Origin: Nocardia jiangxiensis NBRC 101359 | GTDB taxonomy: Bacteria; Actinomycetota; Actinomycetes; Mycobacteriales; Mycobacteriaceae | DNA length: 64,000 bases | Assembly: GCF_000308615.1 (NCBI RefSeq) | Contig: NZ_BAGB01000025.1 | Location: 87,400-151,399, forward strand | Direction of reading: 5' to 3' | In this document: positions 8,408 to 16,902 of the stretch, piece after piece | How positions within the stretch are numbered: the first letter of the stretch is position 1 | How the letters are laid out: every line of letters starts with the position of its first letter | Position numbers and translations under genes: made by a program | The notes under the pieces: model-generated | Seen by the model: only the letters and a program-made list of their open reading frames with translations | Told to the model about the DNA's origin: nothing | Database searches by the model: none

Positions 8408-9607
8408 TTACCAGGCGATGGGGAGGGAATGGACGCCGTAGACGACCATCTCGTGTTTGAACTGCACGTCGTCGATCGGAATCGCAAGGCGCAGTGAGGG
8501 TATCCGCTTGTAGAGGGTGCTGTAGACCACCTGCAGCTCCATCCGCGCCAGCGGCTGGCCCAGGCACTGGTGCACGCCGTAGCCGAAGGCCACGTGATGA
8601 CGCGCCTTGCGGTGGATGTCCAGCACGTCCGGGTCCGGGAATGCCGAATCATCCCGGTTGCCTGCGTCATTGGCCAGGATGACGCCCTCGCCCGCGCGGA
8701 CCAGCCGTCCGCCGACCTCGACGTCCTGCAGGGCGACCCGCCGACGTCCGCCGTGCACGATGTTCAGATACCGCAGCAGCTCCTCGACCGCGTTCGCGAT
8801 CAACGCCGGATCCTCGGTCTCGCGCAGTTCGGCGAGTTGATCGGGATGTTCCAGCAGGGCCAGGGTGCCCAGCGCGATCATGTTGGCCGTCGTCTCGTGC
8901 CCGGCGATCAACATCAGCACGCTCATATCCGCGGCTTCCTCCACGGTCAGCTCGCCCGCGGCGACCTGCCCGCTCACCAGTCTGCCGATCAGGTCGTCGG
9001 TCGGCGTCTGTTGTTTGGCCGCAATGAGTTTCAGGAGATATTCGCGTAGCGCCTCGTTGGCGGCGATCGCCTCCTCGGGGGGCGCCTCGCGGGAGATGAG
9101 CTTGCGGCTGCAGGACTGGAAGAATTCGTGATCCTCGTACGGCACGCCGAGCAGCTCACAGATGACCAGCGAGGGCACCGGAAGTGCGAACGCGGTCACC
9201 AGATCCGCGGGCTGCGGACCGGCGAGCATATCGTCGATCAGCCCGTCCACGATCTGCTGCACGCGCGGCCGCATGGCCTCGACCCGTTTGACCATGAAGT
9301 TGCGGGTCAACATCTTTCGCTGTCGATCGTGTTCGGGATCGTCCATCGCGATGAACGCGCGGAAGGTGCGACGTCGCGCGTTGATCGCCGCCGACTGATG
9401 CGGGTAGCCCTCCTTGCGGGTATCGGCGCTGAACCGCTGGTCCGCGAGAACAGCGCGCTGCTCGTCGTAACCCGTGACGAGCCAAGGTGTTTCGTCGTTC
9501 CAGATGCGTACCCGGCTGACCGGACCGACCTCGCGCAGCTGTGGCGGCGGGTCGAACGGACAGCCCGTGGCTCGCGCCATCGGGTATGCGGGAAGGGATT
9601 CGGTCAT
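8408..9607 (-). CDS. Cytochrome P450 (CYP105/107-like)
   Basis: A 399-residue bacterial class I P450. Visible are the I-helix oxygen-activation motif AGHETT (235-240), the K-helix EELLR (275-279), and the haem loop FGYGVHQCLG with ligand Cys348. Length is typical. The adjacent ferredoxin indicates three-component electron supply. The substrate is unknown. Two inverted repeats lie just upstream (9625-9648, 9676-9692) and a TetR gene sits immediately upstream, so TetR-controlled induction by a xenobiotic or metabolite is likely. Confidence 0.93.
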   Translation of the reverse strand: MTESLPAYPMARATGCPFDPPPQLREVGPVSRVRIWNDETPWLVTGYDEQRAVLADQRFSADTRKEGYPHQSAAINARRRTFRAFIAMDDPEHDRQRKMLTRNFMVKRVEAMRPRVQQIVDGLIDDMLAGPQPADLVTAFALPVPSLVICELLGVPYEDHEFFQSCSRKLISREAPPEEAIAANEALREYLLKLIAAKQQTPTDDLIGRLVSGQVAAGELTVEEAADMSVLMLIAGHETTANMIALGTLALLEHPDQLAELRETEDPALIANAVEELLRYLNIVHGGRRRVALQDVEVGGRLVRAGEGVILANDAGNRDDSAFPDPDVLDIHRKARHHVAFGYGVHQCLGQPLARMELQVVYSTLYKRIPSLRLAIPIDDVQFKHEMVVYGVHSLPIAW

Positions 9608-9624
9608 CGTGACCCCCTGACAGA

Positions 9625-9648
9625 GTTACTAAACAATCGTTCACTAAC
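9625..9648. promoter_or_regulatory. Candidate TetR operator 1 upstream of the P450
   Basis: A 24-bp imperfect palindrome (half-sites GTTACTAAACAA and GTTAGTGAACGA read inward, 9 of 12 positions matching) that ends 17 bp upstream of the P450 start. It is a likely binding site for the TetR protein encoded next door. Confidence 0.5.
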
Positions 9649-9675
9649 TCGGCCAGAATAGATCCCGTTGGTTCT

Positions 9676-9692
9676 GCTAAGCAACGATTAGC
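9676..9692. promoter_or_regulatory. Candidate TetR operator 2 upstream of the P450
   Basis: GCTAA and TTAGC flank GCAACGA, a shorter inverted repeat with a spacer resembling the centre of operator 1, between the TetR stop and the P450 start. Support is weaker than for the first site. Confidence 0.35.
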
Positions 9693-9707
9693 GAGATGTG
9701 AAGGGAG

Positions 9708-10310
9708 TCAATCGATGACGAGCGAGATGAGCTCGTCGACGAAATCGGTCACGATCTCGGTCGGCTGTGCGCCCTGGCCGGCATGCCACAGCGCGACCCT
9801 GCCGTGCGTCCCGACGAAGACCACCACCGCGGCCCGATCCGGTGGCAGCCGCAACCGCACCCCGGTCTGCTGGCAGTGCTCGAACGCGGTGATCACCTGC
9901 TGCACGAACTGCAGGAGCGGACCCGGGCGCGCGGCCTGTGCGGGCCGGTTGTCGATCATCAGGCGGTAGTGGCCCGGACTGTCCAGGGCGAATCGGCAGT
10001 ACGCCTTCATCTGCGCGCGCACCCGATCCAGCGCCGCCTCGGGCGGGAACTGCGCCTGCGCATCGGCCATCGCCGTGGCCAGTTGGGTGGCGTCGTATTC
10101 GATCAGGCCGTCGACCAGAGCGGATTTGTCGCTGAAGTGCTGATAGATACTCGCCGGTGAGATTCCGGCGGCGCGTGCCACGCCGCGGATCGTGAGTCCC
10201 TCCTCGCTGCCCAGATCCGACAGCAACCGTGCGGCGGCCTCGAGGATCTCCAGCCGCAACCGCTCGCCCTGGCCCCAGGGGTTGCGTGCGCGTTGCGAGG
10301 TCTCACCCAC
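9708..10310 (-). CDS. TetR/AcrR family regulator (TetR_C WHG type)
   Basis: About 200 residues with an N-terminal HTH: LTIRGVARAAGISPASIYQHFSDKSALVDGLI. The C-terminal half has the WHG-type pattern with FVGTHGRVALWHAG near the end. The GTG at 10310 is preferred because it begins just before the basic segment leading into the HTH; a TTG at 10391 is in frame but would start right at the MCE stop. It most likely represses the P450-ferredoxin pair, whose promoter carries palindromic sites. Confidence 0.8.
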   Translation of the reverse strand: MGETSQRARNPWGQGERLRLEILEAAARLLSDLGSEEGLTIRGVARAAGISPASIYQHFSDKSALVDGLIEYDATQLATAMADAQAQFPPEAALDRVRAQMKAYCRFALDSPGHYRLMIDNRPAQAARPGPLLQFVQQVITAFEHCQQTGVRLRLPPDRAAVVVFVGTHGRVALWHAGQGAQPTEIVTDFVDELISLVID

Positions 10311-10391
10311 GCGAGCACTGTAACCGTTGCGAGTGCCGTGAGTCCGACCTTCCTCGCCAGCGTTGGCGAGCCCGGCCGGGGCCCGCCGCAA

Positions 10392-11465
10392 TCATCGGGT
10401 CAGGCCCAGCATCGCCGCCGTCAGACCGAAGTCCGGGCCCAGGTCCTGAACCCGTCCGGTCCGGCAGCCATCGGCCCGCAATTCGACCCGCGCACAGAAG
10501 GTACTGACTATCTCCCCGCTGACGGTGCCGATCAGCGCGTGCGCGCGGCCGAACCGGCCGGGGCGATCGACCAGGCGATCGAGGTTCTCGGACAGCAGCG
10601 GGATGACGTCCGTGCTTTCGATGATCTGGGATGCGTTGGCGCGCAACTGATCGGTCGCGGTCGTCAGGCCGGTCAGGCTGTCGGCCAGCCGATCTCGATA
10701 CGCGCCGAAGGCGGTGCCGGTGTTGGCCAGGACCGCTTCGAGCTGAGCCAGCGTCGCCTGGAGCCCGGTGGACTGTTCGGCCAGCAGCGTGGACATGCGG
10801 GTGACGTTGTTGCCGAATTCGCGCACGGATGCGTCGTTGTCGGCCAGCATCGAGGTCAGGTCGTTGAGCTGAACGATGATCTGCGCGAGCGCATCCCCGT
10901 TGAGCACACCCACCCGCAACGCGCCGGTCAGCGCCGTCAACGTGTCGCGGATCTTCGCACCCCGTCCGTCGAGCATGTCGTGCAGCAGGGTGCCCGACAG
11001 CGGGCCCTGCGTACTGCCCGGCGGTGGGGCCAGGGCGGCGGTGAATCTGTCGATGGTCTGCAGCAGCGTGTCCAGTTCGACCGGGCTGCGGGTCGATTCG
11101 ACGGTCAGATGCGCGCCGTCGGTCAGGGTCCGGCCGCCGGTGTACGCGGGGGAGAGCTCGATATGCCGATCGGTCACGATGGACTGGGAAATCAGTGCGG
11201 CCGTGACGTTTTCGGGGATCGTGACGTCGTGGTCGATGCTCATGTGGACTTCGGCGTACCGGGGATGCGGCACGATCTTGTCCACCGTGCCGACCCGCAG
11301 GCCCAGAACCGTGACCGGATTGCCCGCGAACATGCCCGAGATACTGCGGAAATCGGCCGTGATGTGGGTCGGTTCGGGGCGTCCCGGCATCACCGAGCAA
11401 CCGGTGCAGCCGAGTACGACCATGCCGATCAGCACCACCGCCGCACCCCGTATCCAGTGCGCCAT
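10392..11465 (-). CDS. Orphan MCE-family lipoprotein (MceE/LprN-like)
   Basis: The 357-residue product has a lipoprotein signal (MAHWIRGAAVVLIGMVVLGC, lipobox Cys20 or Cys23), an MlaD/MCE domain (about residues 33-115, with FRSISGMFAGNPVTVLGLRVGTVDKI), then a long helical region rich in Thr/Leu/Gln. In mce operons such proteins belong to a lipid/sterol importer in the envelope. No YrbE permease or other Mce gene is present here, so it stands alone. ATG 11465 follows GAGGAG by 7 nt. Confidence 0.85.
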   Translation of the reverse strand: MAHWIRGAAVVLIGMVVLGCTGCSVMPGRPEPTHITADFRSISGMFAGNPVTVLGLRVGTVDKIVPHPRYAEVHMSIDHDVTIPENVTAALISQSIVTDRHIELSPAYTGGRTLTDGAHLTVESTRSPVELDTLLQTIDRFTAALAPPPGSTQGPLSGTLLHDMLDGRGAKIRDTLTALTGALRVGVLNGDALAQIIVQLNDLTSMLADNDASVREFGNNVTRMSTLLAEQSTGLQATLAQLEAVLANTGTAFGAYRDRLADSLTGLTTATDQLRANASQIIESTDVIPLLSENLDRLVDRPGRFGRAHALIGTVSGEIVSTFCARVELRADGCRTGRVQDLGPDFGLTAAMLGLTR

Positions 11466-11676
11466 GGTGCTGCTCCTCGGGGCGGGGACGGCTGGTGAAC
11501 GAGGCATCGCCCGATAGCAAGCCAAGGTAGCAGCGGCGTGCCGGTCCCACTGCGCAGTTGAACAATTTCCTGGACATCTGTATCGCCGGAGGGATTCCGG
11601 TGTGCCCCGCAGGCATTCGGCAACAGAATGTGTGAAACCGGACACAGCGTCCGGCTATATCTCGGCTATTGCCGGG

Positions 11677-12264
11677 TCACTCCTCGACGGTGACGGTCAG
11701 TCGCGGTTTGGCGGTATCGGCCTCGTCGGCCACCATCTGCCACACCGAATCGATCATCGGAGCCAGCAGCAGTTCGCCGAACTGCCGCACCAGCACCGCG
11801 ACCACCTGGGTCGATTCGCGGCGGGAAGTCGAGGCCAGACCTGCTTCGCGCAGGGCGACGACCTCGCTGCGCACCAGCTCCACCTGGCGTTCCAGGAATT
11901 TCAGCCGGGTCGGCTCCGGTTCGAGGACGGCGCGGCGGATGTAGTTCACCACGGCCGGGTTCTCGCGCAGCATCTCCCGCACGGCCTCGTCCCGCGCGCC
12001 CGCGACCTCGCCCGGGGTTCCGGTGTTGGGCACCGAGTGCACGGCCTGATAGAAGTACTCGCTCACCAGCTGATCGACGGCCTCGCGCAGCCCCGCCTTG
12101 GTCTTGAAGTGGTGCTGGACCAGGCCGAGCGTCACGCCCGCCTCGGCGGCGACCGCCCGCAGTGACACCCGGGACTCGCCGTACTGCGCGAACAGATCCA
12201 TGGCGGCATTGCGGATCCGTGCCTTGGCGGTCAGATCCTCGTTCGTCGCGCGTGGATTCAGCAT
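11677..12264 (-). CDS. TetR/AcrR family regulator
   Basis: A 195-residue protein with the HTH VSLRAVAAEAGVTLGLVQHHFKTKAGLREAVD in residues about 30-65 and a helical ligand domain. It diverges from the acyl-CoA dehydrogenase gene; a palindromic site (12353-12370) lies in the shared spacer, so it probably controls that gene and itself. Its effector may be an acyl-CoA, which is inference from the neighbour. Confidence 0.85.
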   Translation of the reverse strand: MLNPRATNEDLTAKARIRNAAMDLFAQYGESRVSLRAVAAEAGVTLGLVQHHFKTKAGLREAVDQLVSEYFYQAVHSVPNTGTPGEVAGARDEAVREMLRENPAVVNYIRRAVLEPEPTRLKFLERQVELVRSEVVALREAGLASTSRRESTQVVAVLVRQFGELLLAPMIDSVWQMVADEADTAKPRLTVTVEE

Positions 12265-12352
12265 CGGTCCTCAGCTCGTCAGGGTCTGCCGAAGATCTTA
12301 CGTCGCGTAGTAGTCCAGCCCCGCGGGAAATAGCGGTGCTGTTGACCGGCAG

Positions 12353-12370
12353 ACAATACAACTGTACTGT
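12353..12370. promoter_or_regulatory. Candidate operator between TetR and acyl-CoA dehydrogenase
   Basis: ACAATACAACTGTACTGT is an 18-bp imperfect palindrome (7 of 9 pairs) 60 bp before the dehydrogenase start. Confidence 0.45.
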
Positions 12371-12430
12371 CCGTTGCCGTGAACGACCGGGGTGTGCAAC
12401 CCCGCGCGCCGGAAAGCAGAGGGATCACGC

Positions 12431-13591
12431 ATGTCCGAACTCTTCCCCGACTACCGTCCCTCCTGGGAGACCGATCAGCATCGCGAACTGCGCAAGCACG
12501 CGGCGGAGTTCTTCCGCAAGGAGAGCGTGCCGCATCGCGAGCGCTGGAGCGGGCAGCACATGGTCGACCGCGAATTCTGGAACAAGGCCGGTGCGGCGGG
12601 CCTGCTCGGACTGGATCTGCCGGAGGAATTCGGCGGCGCCGGAGGCGATTTCGGCATGCAGGCGGTCGTGCAGGAGGAACTGGTCTACGCGCACGACAAC
12701 GGGTTCGGCTTCTCGGTGCATTCGCCGATCGTGTCGCACTACATCCACCAGTACGGCAGTGCGGAACAACGGCGAAAGTGGTTGCCGGGCATCATCGCCG
12801 GTGAACTGGTGCTGGCCGTGGCCATGACCGAGCCCGGGACCGGCTCGGACCTGCAAGCGGTGCGCACCACGGCGATCCGCGACGGAGATCATTACGTGGT
12901 CAACGGCTCGAAGACGTTCATCTCCAATGGAACTCACTGCGATCTGGTGGTCATCGTCGCCAAGACCGATCCGGCCAAGGGCGCCGCGGGCGTCTCGCTG
13001 ATCGTGGCCGAGACCAAGGATCTGGCAGGCTTCGAGCGGGGCCGGGTGCTGGAGAAGATGGGCCAGCACGCCCAGGACACCCGCGAGCTGTTCTTCTCCG
13101 ATATGCGCGTGCCGGTCGCGAACCTCCTCGGCGAGCAGGAAGGTCTGGGCTTCTACCAGCTCATGGAGCAGCTCGCGCGGGAGCGGCTCATCATCGCGAG
13201 CATCTGCTCGGCACTGGCCGAGGCCGCGGTGCTCGAGGCGCTGCGGTATTCGCGGGAGCGGGAGGCGTTCGGGCGCCCGATCGGCAAATTCCAGCACAAC
13301 GCCTTCACCCTGGCCGAGGTCAAGACCGAGGCGCTGGCCATCAAAACCCTTGTGGACTACGCGATCTCACAGTACGTCGGCGGAAAGAACGACCCGGCCA
13401 CCGCGTCCATGGCCAAGTTGTTCGCCGCCGAGACCGCCGACAAGGTGGTCGACAAATGCCTGCAACTCTTCGGCGGCTACGGCTACATGATGGAGTATCC
13501 GATCGCCAACATGTACACCGGCTCGCGGGTGAACCGAATCTACGGTGGCACGAGCGAAATCATGAAGGAGATCATCTCCCGCTCACTGTGA
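12431..13591 (+). CDS. Acyl-CoA dehydrogenase
   Basis: The 386-residue flavoenzyme spans the family fully: N-terminal helical domain, middle domain with AMTEPGTGSDLQAVRTTA (FAD/substrate signature) and NGSKTFISNG, and C-terminal domain with REAFGRPIGKFQ and LQLFGGYGYMMEYPI. The catalytic base region reads RIYGGTSEIMKEII, as in long/medium-chain enzymes. It should introduce the alpha-beta double bond in an acyl-CoA. ATG 12431 matches the family start; an earlier TTG extension (12392) is unlikely. It ends 2 bp from the convergent PstS-like gene. Confidence 0.93.
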   Translation: MSELFPDYRPSWETDQHRELRKHAAEFFRKESVPHRERWSGQHMVDREFWNKAGAAGLLGLDLPEEFGGAGGDFGMQAVVQEELVYAHDNGFGFSVHSPIVSHYIHQYGSAEQRRKWLPGIIAGELVLAVAMTEPGTGSDLQAVRTTAIRDGDHYVVNGSKTFISNGTHCDLVVIVAKTDPAKGAAGVSLIVAETKDLAGFERGRVLEKMGQHAQDTRELFFSDMRVPVANLLGEQEGLGFYQLMEQLARERLIIASICSALAEAAVLEALRYSREREAFGRPIGKFQHNAFTLAEVKTEALAIKTLVDYAISQYVGGKNDPATASMAKLFAAETADKVVDKCLQLFGGYGYMMEYPIANMYTGSRVNRIYGGTSEIMKEIISRSL

Positions 13592-13593
13592 GT

Positions 13594-15123
13594 TCATCGC
13601 TCCGGGCTGCACTGGGCGGGATCGGCGAGTTCGCCACACGGCGTACCGCCGTGCGAGCGGATGATGTCCTTGCCCGCGTTGTCGGTGAGGTAGCGCAGGA
13701 ATGCCGCGGCGAGCGAGTCGTACGGCAATTCGCCGTTGCTGTAGGCGTATTCGACGCCCCAGAAGGCGTAATTGTGCGCCAGGACCTCGTCGCGGGTGGG
13801 CTGATGCTTGTCGATGGTGACCGCGGTGACGCCCGGATAATCAGCGGCCTCGGTGTAAGAGGAGTAGCCGACCGCGCCGGGAATGTCCGCGACAGCTTTG
13901 AGCATGTCACCGGTCAGCGGCACCTCGCAGGCCGCCACACCGGGTGGATTCGTGACCTGGATGGTCCGGCAGCTGGCCTCCGGGAGCGTCACGGAACTGC
14001 CGCCGAGCAGACGCTGCTGGAAGGTCTCGCGGGTGCCGGATCCGAAGGCACGGTTGACCAGTCGCACCGGCAGGTCGGGTCCGCCGAGCTTGTTCCAGTT
14101 GCTGATCCGGCCCTCGAACAGATCCCGGATCTGCGGGGCGGTCAGATCCCGCACGCCCAGATCGCCGCGCACGATCACCGAGAACACCGCCATGGCCAGC
14201 GGACGCGGCAGCAGATCGGGATAGCCGACACCCTTGGGGCCGTCGGTGATGGCCAGCAGTCCCGGATCGCCGTGGCCCTTCTCGTCGACGGTGGTCAGGC
14301 CGCGTTCACTGCCGTCGAATGCGAAGGTGAAATTCGCTGTGGGACAAGTCTTCCGGTAGGCGGTGGCGGCATCCTTGATCACCGGTTCGAAGGCCGAGGA
14401 CCCCACCAGAGTGAGCTGGCCCGCAATGCAGTCCGGTGCCGGCGGATTGTTCCCGGCCAGCGAGATGCCGAATTGCACGACGATGACGACCACCAGAAAT
14501 CCGATGAACGCCAGCATATTTCGGGACAGTCCGGTGCGACTCTGGGTCGCCCGGACCCGGCCGCCCTTGAGCTTGCCGTGCAGTGAGGGCTCCGGATACG
14601 GGCCGTTGCCGGTCCCGCGCGCGAGAATGGCGAGAATTTTGTAGTGGTCTCGCCGGTTCATCGGGACCTTCGGCAGGTCGATGACGCCGACGTCGTGCGT
14701 TTCGTCCGCGTGCGCCGCGATACCTCGGCCCGGCTCGAGATACGCCCCGAGGATGTTGTCGCTCAGCTCGGTCACCGCCATTCCGGCGATCCGGCGATGC
14801 GGGAAATGCAGGCGCAACCCGACCCGTTCGTCGTCGGGCATCGCGTAATCGGCGGAATCGATGTTCGTGACGCCGTCGTTCTCCACGCGGATCAGCACGG
14901 TCGACAGGTCCTGCAGATGCGTGTCCGCACTACCGCCGTCGGGCTGCAATTGTTCCAGAACGCCCGGAAATACCGACTCGATCTCCCCGGTCACCGGCGT
15001 ATCCATCTGGACGCGGTAGCCCAGGCGTTTACGCCGCATGATCACGAATTCCCAGAAGAACGCGATCAACGACACCACGAGCGCGATGACCGGCAACCCG
15101 ATCTGCACCAGATAGCTGTCCAC
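13594..15123 (-). CDS. Membrane-anchored PstS-like phosphate-type substrate-binding protein
   Basis: About 509 residues. A transmembrane helix near the N-terminus (LVQIGLPVIALVVSLIAFFWEF) is followed by a soluble region (about 40-215), a second helix (MLAFIGFLVVVIVVQFGI), and an outside periplasmic-binding-protein-2 domain of PstS type (about 245-500). That domain has LVGSSAFEPVI, FDGSERGL and NRAFGSGTRETFQQ, the loops that hold phosphate in PstS. No pst permease or ATPase is adjacent, so it may sense rather than transport. GTG 15123 is chosen for the GGGGGAAAG before it; a TTG at 15213 would add 30 residues. Confidence 0.75.
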   Translation of the reverse strand: MDSYLVQIGLPVIALVVSLIAFFWEFVIMRRKRLGYRVQMDTPVTGEIESVFPGVLEQLQPDGGSADTHLQDLSTVLIRVENDGVTNIDSADYAMPDDERVGLRLHFPHRRIAGMAVTELSDNILGAYLEPGRGIAAHADETHDVGVIDLPKVPMNRRDHYKILAILARGTGNGPYPEPSLHGKLKGGRVRATQSRTGLSRNMLAFIGFLVVVIVVQFGISLAGNNPPAPDCIAGQLTLVGSSAFEPVIKDAATAYRKTCPTANFTFAFDGSERGLTTVDEKGHGDPGLLAITDGPKGVGYPDLLPRPLAMAVFSVIVRGDLGVRDLTAPQIRDLFEGRISNWNKLGGPDLPVRLVNRAFGSGTRETFQQRLLGGSSVTLPEASCRTIQVTNPPGVAACEVPLTGDMLKAVADIPGAVGYSSYTEAADYPGVTAVTIDKHQPTRDEVLAHNYAFWGVEYAYSNGELPYDSLAAAFLRYLTDNAGKDIIRSHGGTPCGELADPAQCSPER

Positions 15124-15260
15124 TCGGATCTTTCCCCCGAATATCTTGATGTCCAGCAATTTTCGCCCCGGATGCTCCCGAATCCACCCCCGGCTCGCAT
15201 TGTTGGGCAACAATTCATCGTTCGGATGGTTCGAGCGAGGCTCGGCGCCGTCGGGGCGGA

Positions 15261-15989
15261 TCAGGCGTCGTGGAAGACCAGGCCGAGGGTGTGCCGACGA
15301 CCGGAACGCACGACGCTCACCCCGTGCCGCATCGGGGCCGCGGACCAGCCGCGGGCCCCGCGCACCGGGCGCTCGCGGGTGGTGAAGATCAGCCCGTGGC
15401 CGTGCGGTAACAGCGTTGCCGAGCCGCGGGATTGGGCTCGTGGCCGCTGCTCGACCATGAGGAATTCGCCGCCGGTGTAGTCGCGGCCGGGTTCATTCAG
15501 GCCGATGACCACCTGGAGCGGAAAGATCATGTCGCCGAACAGGTCTCGGTGCAGTGCGTTCCAGTCGCCGGGGCCGTAGCGCAACAGGATCTGCGCGGAT
15601 TTGTGCTGTCCGGCCCTGTGGCACAGGGTGATCCAGTCCTCCAGGCGTTCGGGCCAGCTCCCGGGACGGCCGAATTTCGCCGCCCAGTCCCGGGCGATGG
15701 GCAGGAGTTTCGGATAGAACGCGCTGCGCAGTTCGCGGACCGGTTCGGGTAGGTCGTGGTCGAAGTAGCGGTATTCGCCCGAGCCGAAGCGATGCCGGGA
15801 CATGATCACCGTACTGCGGAACAACTCCGGGTGCTCGTAGAGAGCGGCCAGGGCCCGGCACTCCTCGGCGCGCAACAGCGGTCCGGTGAGCGCATATCCG
15901 TACTCGTCCAGCTCCTCGACCAGCGCGGGCCAGTCCTGGTCCGCGACCCGGGCGGCGATCTCGCTCGAATTATGCTGTGCGGCGGGCAT
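15261..15989 (-). CDS. 2-oxoglutarate/Fe(II)-dependent oxygenase
   Basis: A 242-residue protein with the Fe(II) facial triad typical of the prolyl-4-hydroxylase-like fold: His-x-Asp in NALHRDLFGD (about residue 147), distal His in MRHGVSVV, and the 2OG-binding Arg a few residues on (RSGRRHTLG). Its start overlaps the Ogt gene by 20 bp, so they are translated together. The pairing suggests direct reversal of DNA alkylation or another repair-linked hydroxylation, though it is not close to AlkB in sequence. Confidence 0.83.
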   Translation of the reverse strand: MPAAQHNSSEIAARVADQDWPALVEELDEYGYALTGPLLRAEECRALAALYEHPELFRSTVIMSRHRFGSGEYRYFDHDLPEPVRELRSAFYPKLLPIARDWAAKFGRPGSWPERLEDWITLCHRAGQHKSAQILLRYGPGDWNALHRDLFGDMIFPLQVVIGLNEPGRDYTGGEFLMVEQRPRAQSRGSATLLPHGHGLIFTTRERPVRGARGWSAAPMRHGVSVVRSGRRHTLGLVFHDA

Positions 15990-16464
15990 ATTCGAGGTCC
16001 AGAAGTACTCGCTTGTTGTCCAGGCCGCCCGCGTAGCCGGTCAGGGCGCCGTTCGCGCCGACGACCCGGTGACACGGCCGCACGATCAGCAGCGGGTTCG
16101 CGCCGATGGCCGTGCCCACCGCGCGCACCGCCGCGCGCGAGGCGCCGATCTGCTCGGCGATCCGCCCGTAGCCGACGGTGGTTCCGTAGGGGATCTCGTC
16201 CACTGCCTGCCACACGCGGCGCTGGAAATCTGTTCCGCCAGTGGTGTATTCGAGGTCGAAATGCGTTCGCTCGCCCGCGAAGTAGTCGTTCAGCTGAGCG
16301 ATCACTTCGGTGAACGCCTCCGGCGCCGCGGTCCGGTCGCCCACGGCCGGGGTCTTCTTCCCGCCACTCATGGACACCGAATCCAGGGCGAGGCCGTCCG
16401 GGCCGAGCTCGCCGGTCAGCAGTAGTTCCCCGACCGGGCTGTTCATCGTCGCGTACACGGCCAT
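15970..16464 (-). CDS. ogt: Methylated-DNA-[protein]-cysteine S-methyltransferase
   Basis: The 164-residue product has the invariant suicide-acceptor motif PCHRV (Cys131) followed by GANGALTGYAGGL, and the HTH-type DNA-binding segment VGYGRIAEQIGASRAAVRAVGTA with its Arg finger. It removes O6-alkyl groups from guanine by irreversible transfer to Cys131. ATG 16464 has GAGAGGA upstream; the longer in-frame start (16599) is not family-like. It is the first gene of a two-gene operon with the 2OG oxygenase. Confidence 0.93.
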   Translation of the reverse strand: MAVYATMNSPVGELLLTGELGPDGLALDSVSMSGGKKTPAVGDRTAAPEAFTEVIAQLNDYFAGERTHFDLEYTTGGTDFQRRVWQAVDEIPYGTTVGYGRIAEQIGASRAAVRAVGTAIGANPLLIVRPCHRVVGANGALTGYAGGLDNKRVLLDLEYARRTA

Positions 16465-16632
16465 CGCGATTCCTCTCACTCGTCGCGTCGTATCCTCACC
16501 GACGACTCTGCCCGAGTTCCCCGTCCGATACCAGCGGTAATCGGACATGGCATTCGGTGGCGATCCGGCAACGAGTTTCCTGCTCGAGGTCGTGCGCACG
16601 CGGAAATCGGACGATTGTCGGCCGCGATCGGA

Positions 16633-16902
16633 TCAGTCGGCGGCCGCTCGCCCGGGGCGGATATCGATATCGCTCCGCGCCAGGAGTGCGGCGAGCTGCC
16701 GCCACCGACGATGCCGATGCGGATGCCCGAACATGACGTGGATGAACAACCGGACGCCGAATCCGTGCAGTCCGTCCCGCACCTCGATCTCATCGGTGTA
16801 GCGGCAACGGGTGTCGTCGATCGGTTCGAAGGTCAGGTGGTGATTCCAGATCCGCACGGGATGGCCGTTGCCGTTCCGCAGGGGGCATCGCCGGGTGCGG
16901 AA
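16633..16902 (-). pseudogene. SRPBCC/polyketide-cyclase-like remnant (C-terminal half only)
   Basis: In the minus strand, a reading frame open from just after the SnoaL stop to 16633 encodes NGHPVRIWNHHLTFEP, TRCRYTDEIEV and a basic His/Arg-rich tail ending ARSDIDIRPG. This matches the last third of small SRPBCC proteins, which are usually about 150 residues; the N-terminal half is absent, and only a GTG at 16857 could start it. It looks like a deletion remnant fused behind the SnoaL gene. A short functional ORF of 74 residues cannot be excluded. Confidence 0.55.
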
